Origin: Nilaparvata lugens
Taxonomy: Eukaryota > Arthropoda > Insecta > Hemiptera > Delphacidae
Assembly (NCBI RefSeq): GCF_014356525.2
Contig: NC_052505.1
Span: forward strand, 48,157,770-48,221,769
Length of the DNA stretch: 64,000 bases
Reading direction: 5' to 3'
The position numbers and the translations under genes are program-made. Below, in pieces: positions 32,573 to 45,289 of this stretch (its first letter is position 1; every line of letters begins with the position of its first letter). Under the pieces are notes generated by a model, which was given only the letters and a program-made list of their open reading frames with translations, had not been told where the DNA came from and did not search any database.

Positions 32573-34087
32573 GCTTTATTTACATTTACATTCTTGAAAG
32601 AACAAAAGCCTCTCTTATCAGGTATATATGTGGTTGGCAACAAATACAATTTCACATTAATTTAAATTATAATATTTTCCACTTTTCAATTCAGAGTCTG
32701 TCAATAATTTTTGCCCATCTTCTCCTGTCTCTAGCTTCGGTCAGCCACAAATCTCCAACTCGTTGTGAAAGTTCATCCCTCCACCGAAGTGCTGGTCGTC
32801 CCCTTCCTCTGGTCCTGTCCCGTGGTATCCATTCTGTGCATGTCTTCGCCCATCTGTCAGCTCCCATCCTTGCCACGTGACCGGCCCATCTCCACTTGAT
32901 TAGATGAGCTTCCCGTTGCAGATACTTCACATTGATCATTTTCAAAATTTCCGTGTTTCTAACTCTCTGTTGCAGTCAAAGCCCGAGTATACTTCTTGAC
33001 ATTTTTGTCTCAGTTGTCTCTAATCTTCTGTCAAGTTCAGCTGTCAGTGTCCAAGTTTGAGCCCCATACAACAGTGATGGATAGACACATTTTCTGAGAG
33101 CTTTCGCTTTTAATTCATTCGAGAAGTCTCCTTTAAATATTTTCCTCAGGATCCAATACTTCTTCCATCCTCTGTTTATTCTCTGCTTTATCTCCTTTCC
33201 TGTTCGATTCTCAAAAGATAGAAGTTGACCCAGATATTCATTCATCCACATAGCCTATCGACTCAGCAGTGACCTCAATCCTCTTCTTGCTGGAGTTGGT
33301 CATAACTCTTGTCTTATTTGCATTCAGATTCAAACCCATTCGTTCACTTGCATCTATGAGTTCGTTGAACATTTCTCTCATCTCTTCAGCATTTTATCCA
33401 ATCAACATAACGTCATCTGCGAATCTTAGGTTTGACAGCTGATATCCATTCACACATAATCCTCTGTTTTCCCAACTCAGTCTTCTAAAAACATATTCCA
33501 AACAGCAATTAAAAATAATTGGTGAGAGTGGGCACCCCTGTTTTAAACCTCTTTCCACCTTGATGATCCTTCCATTTTGCTGAAGCTCGATATAGACCTC
33601 ATTATTTGTGTACAAACTTCTCAATATCTCAATATAGCAAGTCTATAGTCTCTCTCTATGCCCGATTCTTTCAATGCCTTCCATATTTGACCGTGGTTGA
33701 TACTATCAAATGCTTTATGAAAGTCCAAATCCAAGGTATAGGGATCTTATACTCTATGCTTTTTTCGATGAGTTGATTGGCGGCTTGTAATTGGTCAGCT
33801 GTCGAGTATCCAGGTCTAAATCCAGCCTGTTCTGTGGGGTGATTTTCGTAGATCTTGCTTAATACTCGGTTTTTTATTACTGATGCGAATATTTTGTAGA
33901 TGGTTGATGTCAAAGTAATAGGCCTGTAGTTTCTTATATCTGTACGAGAACCTTTTTTGAACAGAATTATCATTTTACTTCTCCTCCAATCTGTAGGCAC
34001 TGTCCTCTCCACCATAATTTTATTGAATAGTTGTTTCAATGGTCGAAGTAGCACATCGATTGCGGAAATTATAACTCCATTTGTAAC
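32488..34087 (-). pseudogene. RTE-like LINE, 3' part: RT and (TTA)n tail
   Basis: On the minus strand this continues the element from 37980. The RT contains RPLKQLFNKIM, IILFKKGSRTDIRNYRPITL, EQAGFRPGYSTADQLQ, ERGLKQGCPLSPIIFNCCLE and the catalytic FADDVMLIG. The C-terminus contains NRGWKKYWILRKIF, YPSLLYGAQTWTLT and WAGHVARMGADRWAK. The element ends in an AATAAA-type signal and a (TTA)n microsatellite (32488-32575), typical of RTE elements. The WAGHVAR C-terminal block is also common in the RTE/craniofacial-development-protein-2-like proteins. Frameshifts near 33660 and between 33390 and 33250 disable it. Confidence 0.87.
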
Positions 34088-37000
34088 TAGCAGGTAACCC
34101 GTGCTTCGCAAGGGTCTATTTTAAAACGACCTAATGAAATCCAGAAGAATTGAAAATAGGCCTATAAGAATCCTCGGTTGATTAAGAATTTATAAGCAGC
34201 ATTTCAAGTAAATCAGTCCAGTAGTTCAGACGTGATGATGCGTCAAACATAATTTTCCTATACCACTTTACACCTGTATACGTGTATAATCCAGTTCTTT
34301 CCTTTATTATAGTATAGAAGATGATAGATGGATGGATGATCATTGTTATTTTACTAAAAGATAAAATAAGTTGAATAGTTTCCCTTTCAGAGGGAGTTTT
34401 GACAACCCACAAAACTCATTTTTCATTTGAAGATATAACGAGAAGGTGCATATGACCTTATTTTTTTGCTCAGCTTGCCAAAATACCCCTCATTCCAATA
34501 TTAAAATTTTCGACTGACTGTACAGTGAGTCAGTCATTCTATCAGGGCTCGAATAATTTTGAAATTTTAATTAAATAAAAATGGAAGAATATAATTTCTT
34601 TATGTAAATAACAACACCTTTATTCAAAGACATATTAACTGCATGCGTTTTCATATTGCCGATACAGCATTGATGAAACTGTAGACGTTTATTTAGCACT
34701 TTGTCTCAAAAAGCTGTTCTAGTAGAAAAATTAATAATGCATGCCACGTGTAGGCCTAAACATTGCATCAGGAAAACGAAGTTTCAAAACTATGGGCCAG
34801 TTGCACGTACGTCTGTTAAATATGGAAATTAATGTCGATTAACATATCAGCGCTAGTTTTACTGATTCATTTCTGTTCCACAAAGATCGGTTAGTTTTTA
34901 ATTCCTATTAAGTTTTCCGGTTAACTAACCAAGATTTTAACGGTTTCACAATCCGGCAACACTGTAATTTATCCGACAGTGATGTTATTAAAATTATTAT
35001 TCTAAACAAATGACAAAAAAGTGAGGTTATGTTATTGAAACGGTGACTATTCATTATGCATGCGCCATAAAAATGTTCTGTCAACAGTGTCAGCAAAGAA
35101 GATCGAAAACTAACCTCAAAAATTAGAATCTAATTTTTAATGCTAATATCAGCTAAATAGTTTGTTTGTATGTTTGTTTGTTCTCTGTAGACTTGAAAAC
35201 TTCTTGACATAACGGCATGAAACTTTGGGAATATGTTGTGTGAATATTGGGGATGGTTTCTGAACAGAAATTTTTAAAGGGGGGGGGCTGATAATAATTA
35301 TTTATTAATCCATTTCACAGACATATGATTACAATTCGCCGTGCAGTTCACTCCACAATATTTTGGCTATCCATCATAAATGGAAAACATGCGAAGTATC
35401 AGCAATTTTTTATTTGATTAAATTCATGTTTTGAAGAATTCATTGTTACGATTGATAAATTAATAGGAGCTTATAAATATTTTCTAATTCAAATGAAATA
35501 ACTTCTGAAAAAAATAATGATTGGATAAATACCAATATTGAATTATTGTTGACCAAAAACTCAGTATATCGACAATTCATTCAACTAACTCTGTATTGAT
35601 AAAATTATAATCATTTTCTCAATTGATAATCAATTTCATCAACTAACTGGAAAAAGTTCTTCAATTTCCATGAATTTATTAATAGAATTATATAAATCTA
35701 AAGTGTAGGTCATATCTAAATTCACAAAGAGTTCGATTCTTGTTGGCAAGATAGATGTTATTCAATGCAGAAATCATTGTTATTTTACTAAAAGATAGGA
35801 TAAAATGAATAGTTCTCTTTCAGGGGGAGTTTTGACAACCCACAAAACTCATTTTTCATTTGAAGAAATAATATCAAAAAGGTGCATAGGACCTTACGTT
35901 TTTGTTCAGCTTGCCAAAATACCCCTCATTTCAATATTAAAATTTTTGACTGACTGTACAGTGAGTCAATCATTCTATCAAGGCTTGAATAATTTTGAAA
36001 TTTTAATTAAATAAAAATGATAGAGAATAATTATCATGTAGATACAAAACCTTTATTTAAAGACATATTAACTGCATGCGTTTTCATATTGCCGATACAG
36101 CATTGATAAAACTGTTGTAAACGTTTATCTAGCAGTCTCAAAAAACTGTTCTAGCTGAAAATAGTTATTTGTGCAACTAGTGCGCAAAGTGACAGTTTGC
36201 TGCATCGAAAGAAACGTTTACGCCCGAGCCGTAGGCGAGGGCGGAATGGTTTCTTGAGTGCAGCAAACAAACTTTGCGCACGTATTTCACATTAAATTTT
36301 TCCTACAGTTACCATTGAATATGAAAAGTGGGTAATTATGGGTAAAATTGCCTGAATAATGTAGTAGTGTTTGAATGGCGAGGCGGCTGTGTGGTGTGTG
36401 CTGTGGTGGCACTGTGCTGTCGTTGTCCTTGGTTATAATATCTACTTAATAATTAGCGCGTTGTGCTTCGTTGCACCTCTGCTCACTATAGCAGCCCACT
36501 CACTGTTACCAACTTGATTTTGATTTTGCTGCACTGGTGCTCCATATAACCTACTAACTATTTTGCGTTGTCATGCTGCAAATCTGGAGTACGCAAAGTA
36601 CTCACTTTGCGCACTAGTGCGGAAAAGTGATTCTTTGCAGCCTGCAATCAGTGCACAAATGGTCACTTTTCAGGGTATCTGTAGGAAAATTAATAATACC
36701 TACATGCCACGTGTAGGCTTATACATTGCATCAGGAAAACGAAGTTCAAAACTATGGTTTTCCTAAACATATGTTTTTGAGATAATTTCTTTGATGCAGC
36801 TGTTTCACATTCACCATTATAAATTATACAGAGTTTGTGAAAATGAAAATATTTATTGATTACCAAAACAATACTATTATTATATTAATGATAATAATTA
36901 ATTAATAAAACAATACTTTTATTATATCAATAATAATAATATTATTAAAAATATTTTTTTCAATTATCAGAACAATATTATTGAGGTTGAGTGGAATTAG

Positions 37001-37979
37001 GTAGGAAGCAATAATAGAACAGATGTTCTTTTTCGAATTTCTATCATATTATTTTGTTATTTTCAATGATTACAACATATATTAGAATATCATATGTCAA
37101 TAAATAAATATTATCTCATTTCCATATGGCACTCACCTTACCATGTTCATAACCTTACTTAATAGGATCCTTTTTCATCCTTTGAAACCCTTAGAGGCAA
37201 AATATCTCAAAATCCGTTCTTAGTGCGCGTCTAGCATGTTTGAAGAATATTTGTGCAAAGTTTCAAGTCTGTAGGACAATTAGTTTGAGCTGTAGTGTGA
37301 TTTTACATCAAAATTTTCGAAAAATGCCCTCTCCTGGACCCCCCTGTGCTCCTGATCGAAATTTTTCTGCATAGATCTAATTTTTTTTCGTAGCTGAACA
37401 AAAAAGTTCCTCATGACTTTGCTGTGCAATGAGCGGTTAAAAAGTACAAAATTTTGGGGGGGGGGGCCCCAGCTCCATCAGGGGGGCAAATTTCTAAAAA
37501 TCCTTTCTTAGTGGATGTTTTCAGGCTACCATAAACAATCGTGCAAAATTTCAAGTTCTTAGGCTCAGTAGTTTGGGCTGTGGTGTGATTTCAGTCTGTC
37601 GGGGCTTAGCCTTTTATAAGTATAGAGAAGAAGAAGATCAAAACAATATTATTGAGGTTAAGTGGTATCAGGTAGAAAGCAATAATAGAAAACAGATGTT
37701 CCTTTTTTAATTTTGACCATATGATCTGGTGATTTTTTTATGAAATTGTATGTACCATTTATGAAGTTTGAACATTAATTCTGAAAAATCTAGAAGGAAA
37801 ATTGAAATTTGGGCTCCCAGGTGCACGAGATTGATATTTTTAGAATCTATGTTCAAAATTTGGGGATCTAAATCATTCCCGTTTTTCCGGTATGCAATCC
37901 ACAAGTTGACATGTTTTGATGCGAACAAAGAACAAACACAACCCCACTCTCTCTTATTATACCGGTATAGAATACCGTC
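34088..37979 (+). repeat. 3.9-kb composite repeat insertion (family X and nested MITEs)
   Basis: The insertion splits the RTE-like LINE. It starts actagcaggtaacccgtgct + tcgcaagggtc, like 17959, and ends near tataccggtatag. Inside, 34350-34796 and 35778-36756 are two copies of the same internal segment (gactgtacagtgagtcagtc, gccgatacagcattgatgaa, gcatcaggaaaacgaag). Between them is a MITE-like start gggccagttgcacgtacgtc at 34795. A small inverted-repeat element (gtgcgcaaagtgac ... tcactttgcgcac) is nested at about 36180-36620. There is no credible ORF. Confidence 0.7.
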
Positions 37980-39800
37980 ATCTGGAGCTTCGTTCTTTTT
38001 CAAGCGTTTAATAGCATGTCTTATTTCTTCTTGTAATATATCTGGTACTTGATGATCTGCTATATGCTCTGTGACGTTTGTTTCCTCCTCTTGTCCTTCG
38101 TCATTTCTCTCTTCATATAGCTCCTCATAGAATGCTGATACCTGTTCTACTATTCCCCATCTATCCGATATTGTTCCTTCTTCTGTCTCTAGTTTTGGGA
38201 TCCACCTCTTCTTTACGGTACTTATGAGCTTTTGAACACTTTTCGTCGATTCTGTAGAATTCATTATTGTGCTCATGATACGTTCCTCATAATTCTTGAT
38301 TTCGTCTCTTATTCGTTTTCTTACTTCCTTCCTAAGCTGTTGATGTTCATCTTTTTGTTCTACTGTCTTGTTAATGATTCTATTCAACCGCTCTCTTTCT
38401 TCTATCATTCGTTTTGTTTCTTCTGATAGTTATTCGTCTTTGTCCTGCGCCCTGTTGGTTCACTCTGTTTGTTTTCCTTGCTGCCTCTTCAATGGATTTA
38501 ACAGTTCCTTCGTAGATCTCTTCGATTGACTTGTTATCCAAAACTCTCCTATTATTCAACTCCTGTTCCAGATTCCCGACAAACTCTTCTTCATTTAGTG
38601 TATTCGTCTTTATTTGTTTTTTCTTTATATAGAACCTTCTCTTTGGAAGAAGTATTTTTGCCATAAGGAGTCTGTGATCAGAATCAAACTTCAGCCCACT
38701 GAGCACTTTCAACTCTCTTATAAAATTATAAGAGTTCTCTACCATGAAAAATCGATCTCATGTACATTTCCAATGGGTGGCTGCCATGTCCATTTGTCTA
38801 CCAGTTGACCCTCGAAGAAGGTATTCATTATTTTCAAATTATTGCAGGAAGCAAACTCCAGGAGCTTATCTCCTCTCTCGTTTCTGACTCCAACTCCGTA
38901 AGGCCCGAGTGCTCTACTCTCACCCTCACTTCTCCTTCCTATTCTGGCGTTGAAATCACCAATTACGATGAGTTTCTCTCTCACTCTCTTCAGTTGCATC
39001 AGTCCCACGAGTGTGTCGTAGAAAAGATCCAAATCCTCCTCTGTGCTGTCCGATGTTGGAGCATGAACTTGTATTATAAGAAGCTTCACATTGTCTTTTT
39101 CCAGTCTTAGAAGAGCCAGTCTATCATTAACACCACGGAATTCTGTGACCTCATTTGATGATCAAGCCCGTTCCTCTATGTCCATGAGTGGCCGCTGAAT
39201 TACATAAAAGATGACTGCTATTTCTTTCTTCTATGATCTCGTAACTTCTTCGTACTTCTGCCAATCCTAAAATGTCCCACTCATGCTCTGCTAAGGCTTC
39301 TTCGAGCTCTTTCATTCTACCCTCACCGCAAACGAATCTCACATTCAAAGCTCCCATATAAATTGATTTCATAATTTTTTTCTTATTTCGTTTAAATTTT
39401 TCCGACCGTTTAAAGAATTCCGACCTGTCTTCCGCCCTTGGCTGCTATGGCTCCTCTCCAATCCTCTCTTCGTGTAGTTCTCCAATTCTTTCTTCTTGAA
39501 GCTCTCCTATAAAAGCACACCTTTTGTTACAAATCTATCTAAACTATCTTGTCCTGCTGTTCTCTTTCCCTTTTTTTATCGGCTGTTTGCCTTGGATGTT
39601 GTTATCTTCCTGGTTCCTTGGGGATGTCTCTTCACTTCTGCATCTCTTTGAACTAGTTTCTCCTCGATTATCAAGCTCTTCCAGAGATAAGAGTTGACTG
39701 TCAACTTTCAATTTATTGCCTATCATTTCTACTGTTTGACCAGCGAAAGAATGCCCCCGGCGGAGTGGAGCAATCTTAGGCTGTACTAGCTTTTTCGAAC
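37980..39800 (-). pseudogene. RTE-like LINE, 5' part: endonuclease to RT start
   Basis: The minus-strand frames begin with GNKLKVDSQL (39726), then the endonuclease: MGALNVRFVCGEGRMKELEE, HEWDILGLAEVRRSYEI, VIGDFNARIGRRSEGESRAL, FFEGQLVDKWTWQPPIGN and SDHRLLMAKI. A charged linker (RKEVRKRIRDEIKNYEERI) follows and the RT start (AIKRLKKNEAPDDG) at 37980. GDFNARIG and SDHRL are catalytic endonuclease motifs. The set is diagnostic for RTE-clade proteins. The frames are broken about four times. At 37980 the composite insertion interrupts it, and the RT resumes at 34087. Confidence 0.87.
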
Positions 39801-39837
39801 CGTCCTAAAAACATCAGTCATAAAATAAAAAATATCT

Positions 39838-42742
39838 CCAAAAACTTCATAAATATTGAATTAGTGATGTAAAACAGGTCAGAAATCGTTTTTGTTCAGT
39901 ATCTTTTTTTGATAAATTCACTCATTTTAAAGATAAATTTCATTTTTGTCAAATTAGTTATTTTCATTGAAACCCCGTATTTTTTTGTTTACAACTCTTC
40001 TGCTCAATAACTACTGAACGGAATAATTTTTTTTGGCATGCATAATCCTTGATTCTTCTTTAAGCCGATGATATAACTATACTTTAGAAAAAAATGTTGG
40101 TTTTCTTAAGAATGGGACATTTCTTGGATCAAGTTAATGAATTTTGATTGTAAAACACGAAAAAGTTAGTAATCGACAAACTTTTTTATAGTTAGAATAA
40201 ACTTCACACATGCATCGTATGAAATAATTATAACATCCTAAATTTATTTTCTGTGAAAGAATTGTCAAAATCAACTGAAGCGTTTTCAAAATAGATTGAA
40301 AATAATTTAGCTCTCATGTCATAAAGTACACATAGTTGAGTATTGGATAGATCATGCATCTATGGTAGTTGCCAAGATATAATTTTCTAACGGATAAAAT
40401 CACACTAGAAATGAGTTGGATGTTATACAATATTCATGTATTTGAATCAACATTGAAATATTTTTTAATATAACTTCAATCACTCACCCACATTGTGTAT
40501 CTTTAAGTTAGGCCTAAACATTGACCAACTCTGCACAGCCCAAGTCACTATCCTCTGATGTTTCACTTTCATTCGAAATTTCAGCCTCAGAATCATCAGA
40601 ACATTCTTCCTCTAATCCTTCCAAAGAAATGATAAATTTGTCAACAACACTTTCCATTAGCCCATCCTTCTCCCAGTAATTTGCTTCTAATTTTTTAACA
40701 TGTTCCATGTAGCCTTCCCAGTCAGCCGCGCTAACTTTAGTTACAGCATTAAAAATTACGTCTTTCAAATAGTTCACTGTAAACTCCCCTGTAACATTCA
40801 TTGCCCTTACCTCGCGTTTTACTTTTGCCCAAGCTAGTTCAATGGGATTCAATTCGCACATATAGGGGGGAAGTCTCAATACTGTATGGCCATGTTCTTT
40901 TAATAGACTGTCAACATGGTACACTTTTTGATTTGGCTTATTTTTTTCAATCAAAGAATAGAGCTCGCCTTTCCTCATTGATTGCTCAAAATGGATATTT
41001 TTCCCCGTCAACCAGTTTATCATTTCATTTTTGTTGGCATACTTGGATGGGGGTTTTTCTTTTTGAATGCAGTGATAAGGGGCATTATCCATTACTAATA
41101 CTGAATGAGGAGGAAGATTAGCAATGAGCTTCTCTCACCCACTTCATGAAATTATCCCCATTCATTTGACCATGATGATCCCCTGTTGCTGACCCCGCCC
41201 GAAAAAGTAGCAATGACCCAGGAAGAAACCCATTTTCAGAGCCAACATGTAGCAATATGTACCTTTTGGATGATGCCGAATCTTTCAAGCATCCTGTAAT
41301 TTCATGATCTTGCCAACATTTTTGAAAGATCATATTGCTATCAACCTAAGTTTCATCCATATAAAAAATGTCTCTTTTCTTATCACGGAAATTTCTGATT
41401 CTTCTAAGGTATTCGGACCTCCAAAAAACAATATGGGGACGTTCAACTAATATTTTCCGTTTTGATTGGCATTTCACCCATCTACATCCAAGTTTTTTAT
41501 AATTACACGTAATGTCTCTCTGCCCCATTTGAAATTGATTTTATCTTTCAAGAATGGTAATAAATTTCTAATAGAGGGTACAGTTTTCTTGATAAGGTAA
41601 AATTCATTTATAGTGTTCCTAATCACGTTCAGATCAAAACTGTCTATACTGGAAATGGAATTCTTGGAGTGTGGTCTTGTTTTTCCTGGCGTCGATAGTT
41701 TAGACGATTCTGGCTCTGCTAAACACTTAGTTTCACTACTTATTTTTTTAATCAATCTCTCTGATACACCACACTAATTTGCTGCTCGTTTTGTTGCTTG
41801 TGAATGTGGAATTGGTATAGAATTCTTATCCTCATCACATTTCTCAATAACATGTCTAATGATATTACGCGCTTCACTATGCACTGTTTGACCACTCTTT
41901 CTAATGCCCGACATTGTTATAAAAAAACTAGACAGTAACTAAAACTAATAATCTGTTATATAGGTAATATAAGAAATTTAATTTGAACTGCGCTAATTCA
42001 ATGTGCACTCGCTCGTTTCATGAACTGAACTGAGCTGGAAGCCGTGCAGCGACCTCTATTCAAAGAAAATGCGTAATTACTAAGTAAACATACTTTTATT
42101 TATAAACGGGATTTCTTTACATTGATGACTAATACTTTAGTACTGAAAAGCTAACAGCGGAAGCCATTAAATATTATTTCTTCCATGCATAGCCTATCCA
42201 ACTGATAGATAGGCTATTATGTGAGCTGCACGGAGAAAGAATTCCAGTTTAATAATTGAGCAACATATTTATTTATCTTTTATACCTCGAGAACCCTTTA
42301 ATCAATTTCAGTAATTCTTTCACAGAAAATAAATTTGGGATGTTATGATTATTTCATATGATGCATATGTGTAGTTTATTCCACTCATAAAAAAGTTTGT
42401 CGATTACCAACTTTTTCATGTTTTGCGTTCGAAATTCACAAACTTGATCAAAGAAATTACCCATTATTAGGAAAACAAAAATTTTTTATAAAAAATATAC
42501 ATAACAACGGTTCAGAGAAGAATCAATAAATATACATGCCCAAAAAAAAAATTCCATTCAATAGTTATTGAACAGATGAGTTGTAAACAAAAAAGTAAAG
42601 GTTTTCAATGAAAATACTCATTTAGTCACAAATTAAATTTATCTTTAAAATGAGTCAATTTTAAAAAAATGCACTGAACAAAAACGATTCCTGACCTATT
42701 TTACATCACTAATCCAATATTTCTGAAGTTTTCTATATATTT
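39838..42742 (-). mobile_element. DD82E (Sailor-type) IS630-Tc1-mariner transposon
   Basis: This 2.9-kb DNA transposon has long imperfect inverted repeats of roughly 480 bp each. Left: aacttcataaatattgaatt + agtgatgtaaaacagg, continuing through acgaaaaagttagtaatcga. Right: the same strings inverted near 42716-42740 and 42390. One transposase gene (41914-40514) lies between them on the minus strand. The exact ends are uncertain by about 20 bp, because the repeats fade at gaagttttct on the right. Left and right arms differ by many substitutions and small indels, so the copy is old. Confidence 0.82.
40514..41914 (-). pseudogene. Transposase with DDE_3-type DD82E catalytic triad
   Basis: This is a cut-and-paste transposase of the IS630-Tc1-mariner superfamily. 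It starts MSGIRKSGQTVHSEARNIIR at 41914. The catalytic residues lie in RDIFYMDET (first Asp), VLVMDNAPYHC (second Asp) and LPPYMCELNPIELAWAKVKR (Glu). I count 82 residues between the second Asp and the Glu. This is far more than the 34-41 of Tc1/mariner groups and matches the spacing reported for Sailor. The C-terminus is acidic (SEDSDLGCAELVNV). The gene carries an in-frame TAG after about 45 codons, a second right after FYMDET, and frameshifts near 41495 and 41115. It is near full length (about 467 codons) but inactive. Confidence 0.88.
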
Positions 42743-43345
42743 ATATAAAAGCGAAATGGCACTCACTCACTGACTGATGGACTGACTCACTCACTCACTC
42801 ACTCGCATAACTAAAAATCTACCATACCAAAAACGTTCAAATTTGGTAGGTATGTTCAGTTGGCCCTTTAGAGGCACACTAAGAAATCTTTTGGCAATAT
42901 TTTAACTCTAAGGGTTGTTTTTAAGGGTTTAAAGTTCGTTTTTTAGCATTTATATTCTTCTTCTCCCAATCTCTTAATTATAATTGAAATTTCCATATCA
43001 TATGTTACTATAGAACTATAATCTAGATAGAGTACCTCTTCGAAACAGTTGTTAACTGGCAACTAAATTAATAATTTCGTCAGAGTGGCATTAAGTTGAG
43101 TTGACTTTGTTAGGTTGGCACCAAGTTGATTTAACCAAAATTTAACCAAACCAAGATTTAAATGCATTTATCGCGGAAAAATTGATTGGGCACTGCTACT
43201 TCAATCCTGGGAATATTATATTACTAGCCGTCAGGCTCGCTTTGCTCGCCATATCCGTTTAGCCAGATGTTTAGTCTGGACCCCCGACTGGATTGTCCTA
43301 ACATATGATAAAAATGCTCAAATGAAAAATGCAGGCAAGCGAAGC
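42743..43345. repeat. Short-repeat and dispersed-repeat DNA
   Basis: It begins tatataaaagcgaaatggca + ctcactcactgactgatgg, with (actc)n strings at 42770-42810. It continues with accataccaaaaacgttcaa and ends in gcaagcgaagcgag at 43336-43349. The ends resemble a dispersed non-autonomous element. No gene is present. Confidence 0.55.
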
Positions 43346-43720
43346 GAGATGGGGATTGAATTTTGGATGGGGATTCATTATCACCATTGCTCTTTTCCTT
43401 GTTCCTATCCGATATTGAGACATATTTTCGGGAAAGAGGGCTCCATGGATTACAAGTAGATACGAATAATGACGTTATGATGCTGGCTTATGCGGACGAT
43501 ATAGTAATTCTTGCTGACAGTGCTGTTGACCTCAGAAATAAAATAACATGTTTAGAGGATTACTGTCAGAAAGCTGAACTCAAGGTCAACACAGCAAAGA
43601 CAAGAGTAGTCTCCTTCAGTAGGGCTACAAGAAACAATTATAAATTCTACTATAAAGGATGTAGGCTGGAAAAAGACAGCAGCTACTGCTACTTGGGAGC
43701 CTGGTTTTCTTGTAGAATTT
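43346..43720 (+). pseudogene. LINE reverse transcriptase palm fragment
   Basis: The frame reads SLSPLLFSLFLSDIETYFRE, then MMLAYADDIVILADSAVDLR, CQKAELKVNTAKTRVV and DSSYCYLGAWF. This covers RT motifs B to D, with YADD being the catalytic pair, and the thumb. It belongs to the same broad LINE group as 11401-14670 and the fragments at 30820-32489. It is cut at 43720 where the PLE terminal repeat begins. Confidence 0.82.
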
Positions 43721-44267
43721 ATTCTCCTGTTATATATATATATAACAGGAGACACAAGACATAAATAGATTGAAAACACTTAGAAGCTTACATTAGAAAT
43801 GGGGAAATTTTCGGAGACTGAGTCTCCTTCCTCAACCGAGCAGACTGCAGTTTTGAATCCAACGGTCGTGTGACCACAGATTATGCACGGAGAGTCAATT
43901 GTAGCAGCAGAGACCACAGATTACGTGGTGCAGATAGATGGAGAGAAAAAGGGTACAGATTCAGGGGACATTATGGTGTATTTAGGGGGCGGTTACAAAC
44001 GGGATATTTAAGATTTGGGTCGGTTATGAATAAGGAAAGGTGTAGCTCATGAATTGATAGAAAAGAGAAGATTTTAAATTAGAAATCAAAAAAGAATTGG
44101 ACTAAAATTGGAGAAAGGAATAATTGTAGAATTGAACTTGAATGAAATTTATTTTTCATTTTTATTGAACATTTAATATAATATTCGATAGCCGTGACAT
44201 TTATTATGTATGATGAAATTTATTTCAATTTAATTAAACAGTTGGTGTAGAGTTGTTAGCTATGGTA

Positions 44268-44951
44268 CTATTGCTGTCTGTTGAGATCAGGACTGGAAGC
44301 AGCTCCAAGCACCCAAATAAAAGCCAATTCTTTTGTCTTGACATCTATGGAGGGGGCTGTGGGAGGGAGGGTGGCAAGGACTTTGACTTTGAAGCAATGG
44401 TCAAAGTTCTTGTTGTGCTCAGAGCCATGGGTAGGGATGGGTAGGGAAGTATTATTTTTGAAGGAAGCCCTGTGATTGTTGATCTGGAGGTTTAGGGCAG
44501 TGGTGGTTTCACCTATGTAGAAGGCAGGACAGAAGTTGCAGGAAAGGAGGCAGATGCAATTTTTGGAGATGCAATTACTGGATTGATGGATTTGGTGGGT
44601 GTAGTTGGTGATAGGACTGGTAAAGGAGATGGAAGAATCAGTGATAGGACAGGTTTTACAGCGGTGGCGTTTGCAAGGTGGAGTTGGGATTTCATCAGAG
44701 GTGAGTGATTTGTTCTTACTGAGAATTTTCTTGAGGTTGGGAGGTTGCTTATAAATGAGGGTGGGTGGTTGCTGGAAAAGGTGTTTGGTAGAGGGATTGG
44801 AGGAGACGACATGGAACAGATATTTAAGGACAGGTTTGAGGTTTTCAATTCCAGGGAAGTAGGTGGTACAGAGCTTTGGAGTTTGTGGGATTTGGGAATT
44901 TTTTGTGGTTGGATTAGTGCCAGTTGTGGAGGAGATTTGTCTCTGTAACAA
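44268..44951 (-). CDS. PLE-2 GIY-YIG endonuclease region
   Basis: The 227-codon frame is the C-terminal part of the PLE protein. It contains YFPGIENLKPVLKYLFHVV, a Cys-rich motif PPCKRHRCKTCP, then the GIY-YIG endonuclease: LLSCNFCPAFYIGETTTALN, NNHRASFKN and a helix KELAFIWVLGA. FYIGET is the GIY-YIG core, NNHR carries the Arg, and the Glu of TKELAFIW matches the metal-binding Glu. It stops at 44268 after a normal length for the family. It is open across this stretch and lies in the same orientation as the RT piece at 45290-45530. The element as a whole is split, so full-length expression is unlikely. Confidence 0.85.
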   Translation of the reverse strand: MLQRQISSTTGTNPTTKNSQIPQTPKLCTTYFPGIENLKPVLKYLFHVVSSNPSTKHLFQQPPTLIYKQPPNLKKILSKNKSLTSDEIPTPPCKRHRCKTCPITDSSISFTSPITNYTHQIHQSSNCISKNCICLLSCNFCPAFYIGETTTALNLQINNHRASFKNNTSLPIPTHGSEHNKNFDHCFKVKVLATLPPTAPSIDVKTKELAFIWVLGAASSPDLNRQQ

Positions 44952-45289
44952 CCTTTCAGGATAGTCACATTTCAGGAGGGATTGGTGAAGTTATTTAAGG
45001 TACTGGTCAAGATGGTGGGGATCACTGAAAATTTCTGGCCTTGTGAGAGGGATCTTTTGATGTGGTAGGGATGGCAACTCTTAAAGTGTAGGAACTGTTG
45101 AGTGTGGGTGGATTTGGTGAAAGTATTGGTGGATGAGGTATTGGAGTTAGAAAGGATTACATTGAACATAGGAAGTTGATGGAGGATTCAGAAATATTCC
45201 AGGTGAAGGAGACAGAGTAGTTGGAGTTGAGTTGATTGAGGAAGTGGGAGAGGGTATCATGTCCATGAGGCCATATGAGGAATATGTCA

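Noticed and set aside
42770..42815. CRISPR-like or satellite array suggested by repeated actcactc
   Set aside because: A short simple repeat in a eukaryotic dispersed element, with no spacers of regular length.
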